Source: Ignavibacteriaceae bacterium (lineage in GTDB: Bacteria > Bacteroidota > Ignavibacteria > Ignavibacteriales > Ignavibacteriaceae). Taken from it: DNA of 32,416 nucleotides. This document shows, in pieces, positions 32,113-32,416 of the stretch. The stretch lies in NCBI GenBank assembly GCA_013042995.1, contig JABDPB010000115.1:1-32416 (forward strand). The letters run 5' to 3'. A model generated the notes under the pieces. The model was not told the DNA's origin. It ran no database searches and was given only the letters and a program-made list of their open reading frames with translations. Numbering within the stretch: position 1 is the first letter of the stretch; each line of letters begins with the position of its first letter. The position numbers and the translations under genes were made by a program.

Positions 32113-32416
32113 TGAAAGAAAAGAGTAGAATCTTTGTCTGGACTCTCTTCGATTTTGCAAACACATCTTTTTCAATAATTGTTGTTACATTCCTTTACGC
32201 CGTTTACTTTAAAAAAACAGTTGCAGGCAGCGAATCCATTGGTGATTTATATTGGAGTATAAGCACAAGCATAGCTATGCTTGTTACAGCTTTTATTGCA
32301 CCAGTGCTTGGCGCAATTGCAGATTACGGTGCGGGTAAAAAGCGTTTTTTAGTATTCTTTACTCTTCTCTGTGTTTTTGGAACTGCATCACTCTATTTTG
32401 TTGGACCCGGAGAAAT
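32112..32416 (+). CDS. UMF1-family MFS transporter (N-terminal part, cut by window end)
   Basis: An ATG at 32112 overlaps the nusB stop by one base and opens a frame that runs without a stop to the end of the window (101 full codons). The N-terminus translates as MKEKSRIFVWTLFDFANTSF, then TFLYAVYFKK, a first-helix pattern typical of the UMF1/Atg22-like major facilitator family. A second helix and the loop APVLGAIADYGAGKKRFL follow, corresponding to the MFS loop-2/3 motif with conserved Asp and Lys/Arg, then a third helix. Relatives are bacterial homologues of a vacuolar amino-acid effluxer; substrate unknown. It is incomplete because of the window edge, not because of damage. Confidence 0.85.
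   Translation, partial: MKEKSRIFVWTLFDFANTSFSIIVVTFLYAVYFKKTVAGSESIGDLYWSISTSIAMLVTAFIAPVLGAIADYGAGKKRFLVFFTLLCVFGTASLYFVGPGE

Overview
The window is AT-rich, gene-dense bacterial chromosome. Protein features suggest the Bacteroidota/Chlorobiota/Ignavibacteriota (FCB) group: PD40 propeller proteins, a secreted C69 dipeptidase, nuoJKLMN joined to an NhaD-type antiporter, UMF1 and VanZ-like proteins, weak Shine-Dalgarno sites and several TTG starts. A free-living, Gram-negative, respiring bacterium fits best. I infer an Ignavibacteria-like member but cannot prove it from this window. No rRNA, tRNA, CRISPR array, transposase or integrase was seen.

Layout. (1) 56-4637, minus strand: feoA-feoB (ferrous iron uptake), fur-family regulator, metallo-beta-lactamase-fold hydrolase, PD40 beta-propeller protein. 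The feoA and fur upstream regions share a 10-bp block and a nearby TAGAC. (2) 4830-6470, plus: orphan PAS-GAF histidine kinase. (3) 6873-10135, plus: a two-gene unit of unknown function. It holds a 177-aa protein with no family I can name and a 907-aa SNF2-like/Mrr-like fusion in which both the ATPase and nuclease motifs look degenerate. A 27-nt perfect palindrome sits at the start of the second gene. This is the least familiar part of the window. (4) 10157-12567, minus: LolA-like exported protein and C69 dipeptidase. (5) 12768-21609, plus: asnS, then the membrane arm of complex I (nuoJ, K, L, M, N), with an NhaD-like Na+/H+ antiporter and an unknown 121-aa protein between nuoM and nuoN. (6) 21659-23618, plus: NAD(P)HX repair enzyme and VanZ-like protein. 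(7) 23744-24397: TonB-family protein, ending in a clear intrinsic terminator. (8) 24624-30429: tripartite RND efflux operon (TolC-like, lipoprotein adaptor, RND permease with an unusual hydrophobic insertion). (9) 30539-32416: YdcF/SanA-like membrane protein, nusB, and the start of a UMF1-family transporter cut by the window edge.

How the genes work together: feoAB and fur form an iron uptake and control unit. The nuo genes encode the proton-pumping (or Na+-linked) membrane half of complex I, and the antiporter embedded among them suggests coupling of respiration to Na+/H+ balance. The RND operon exports toxic compounds through the outer membrane. Most other genes are housekeeping.
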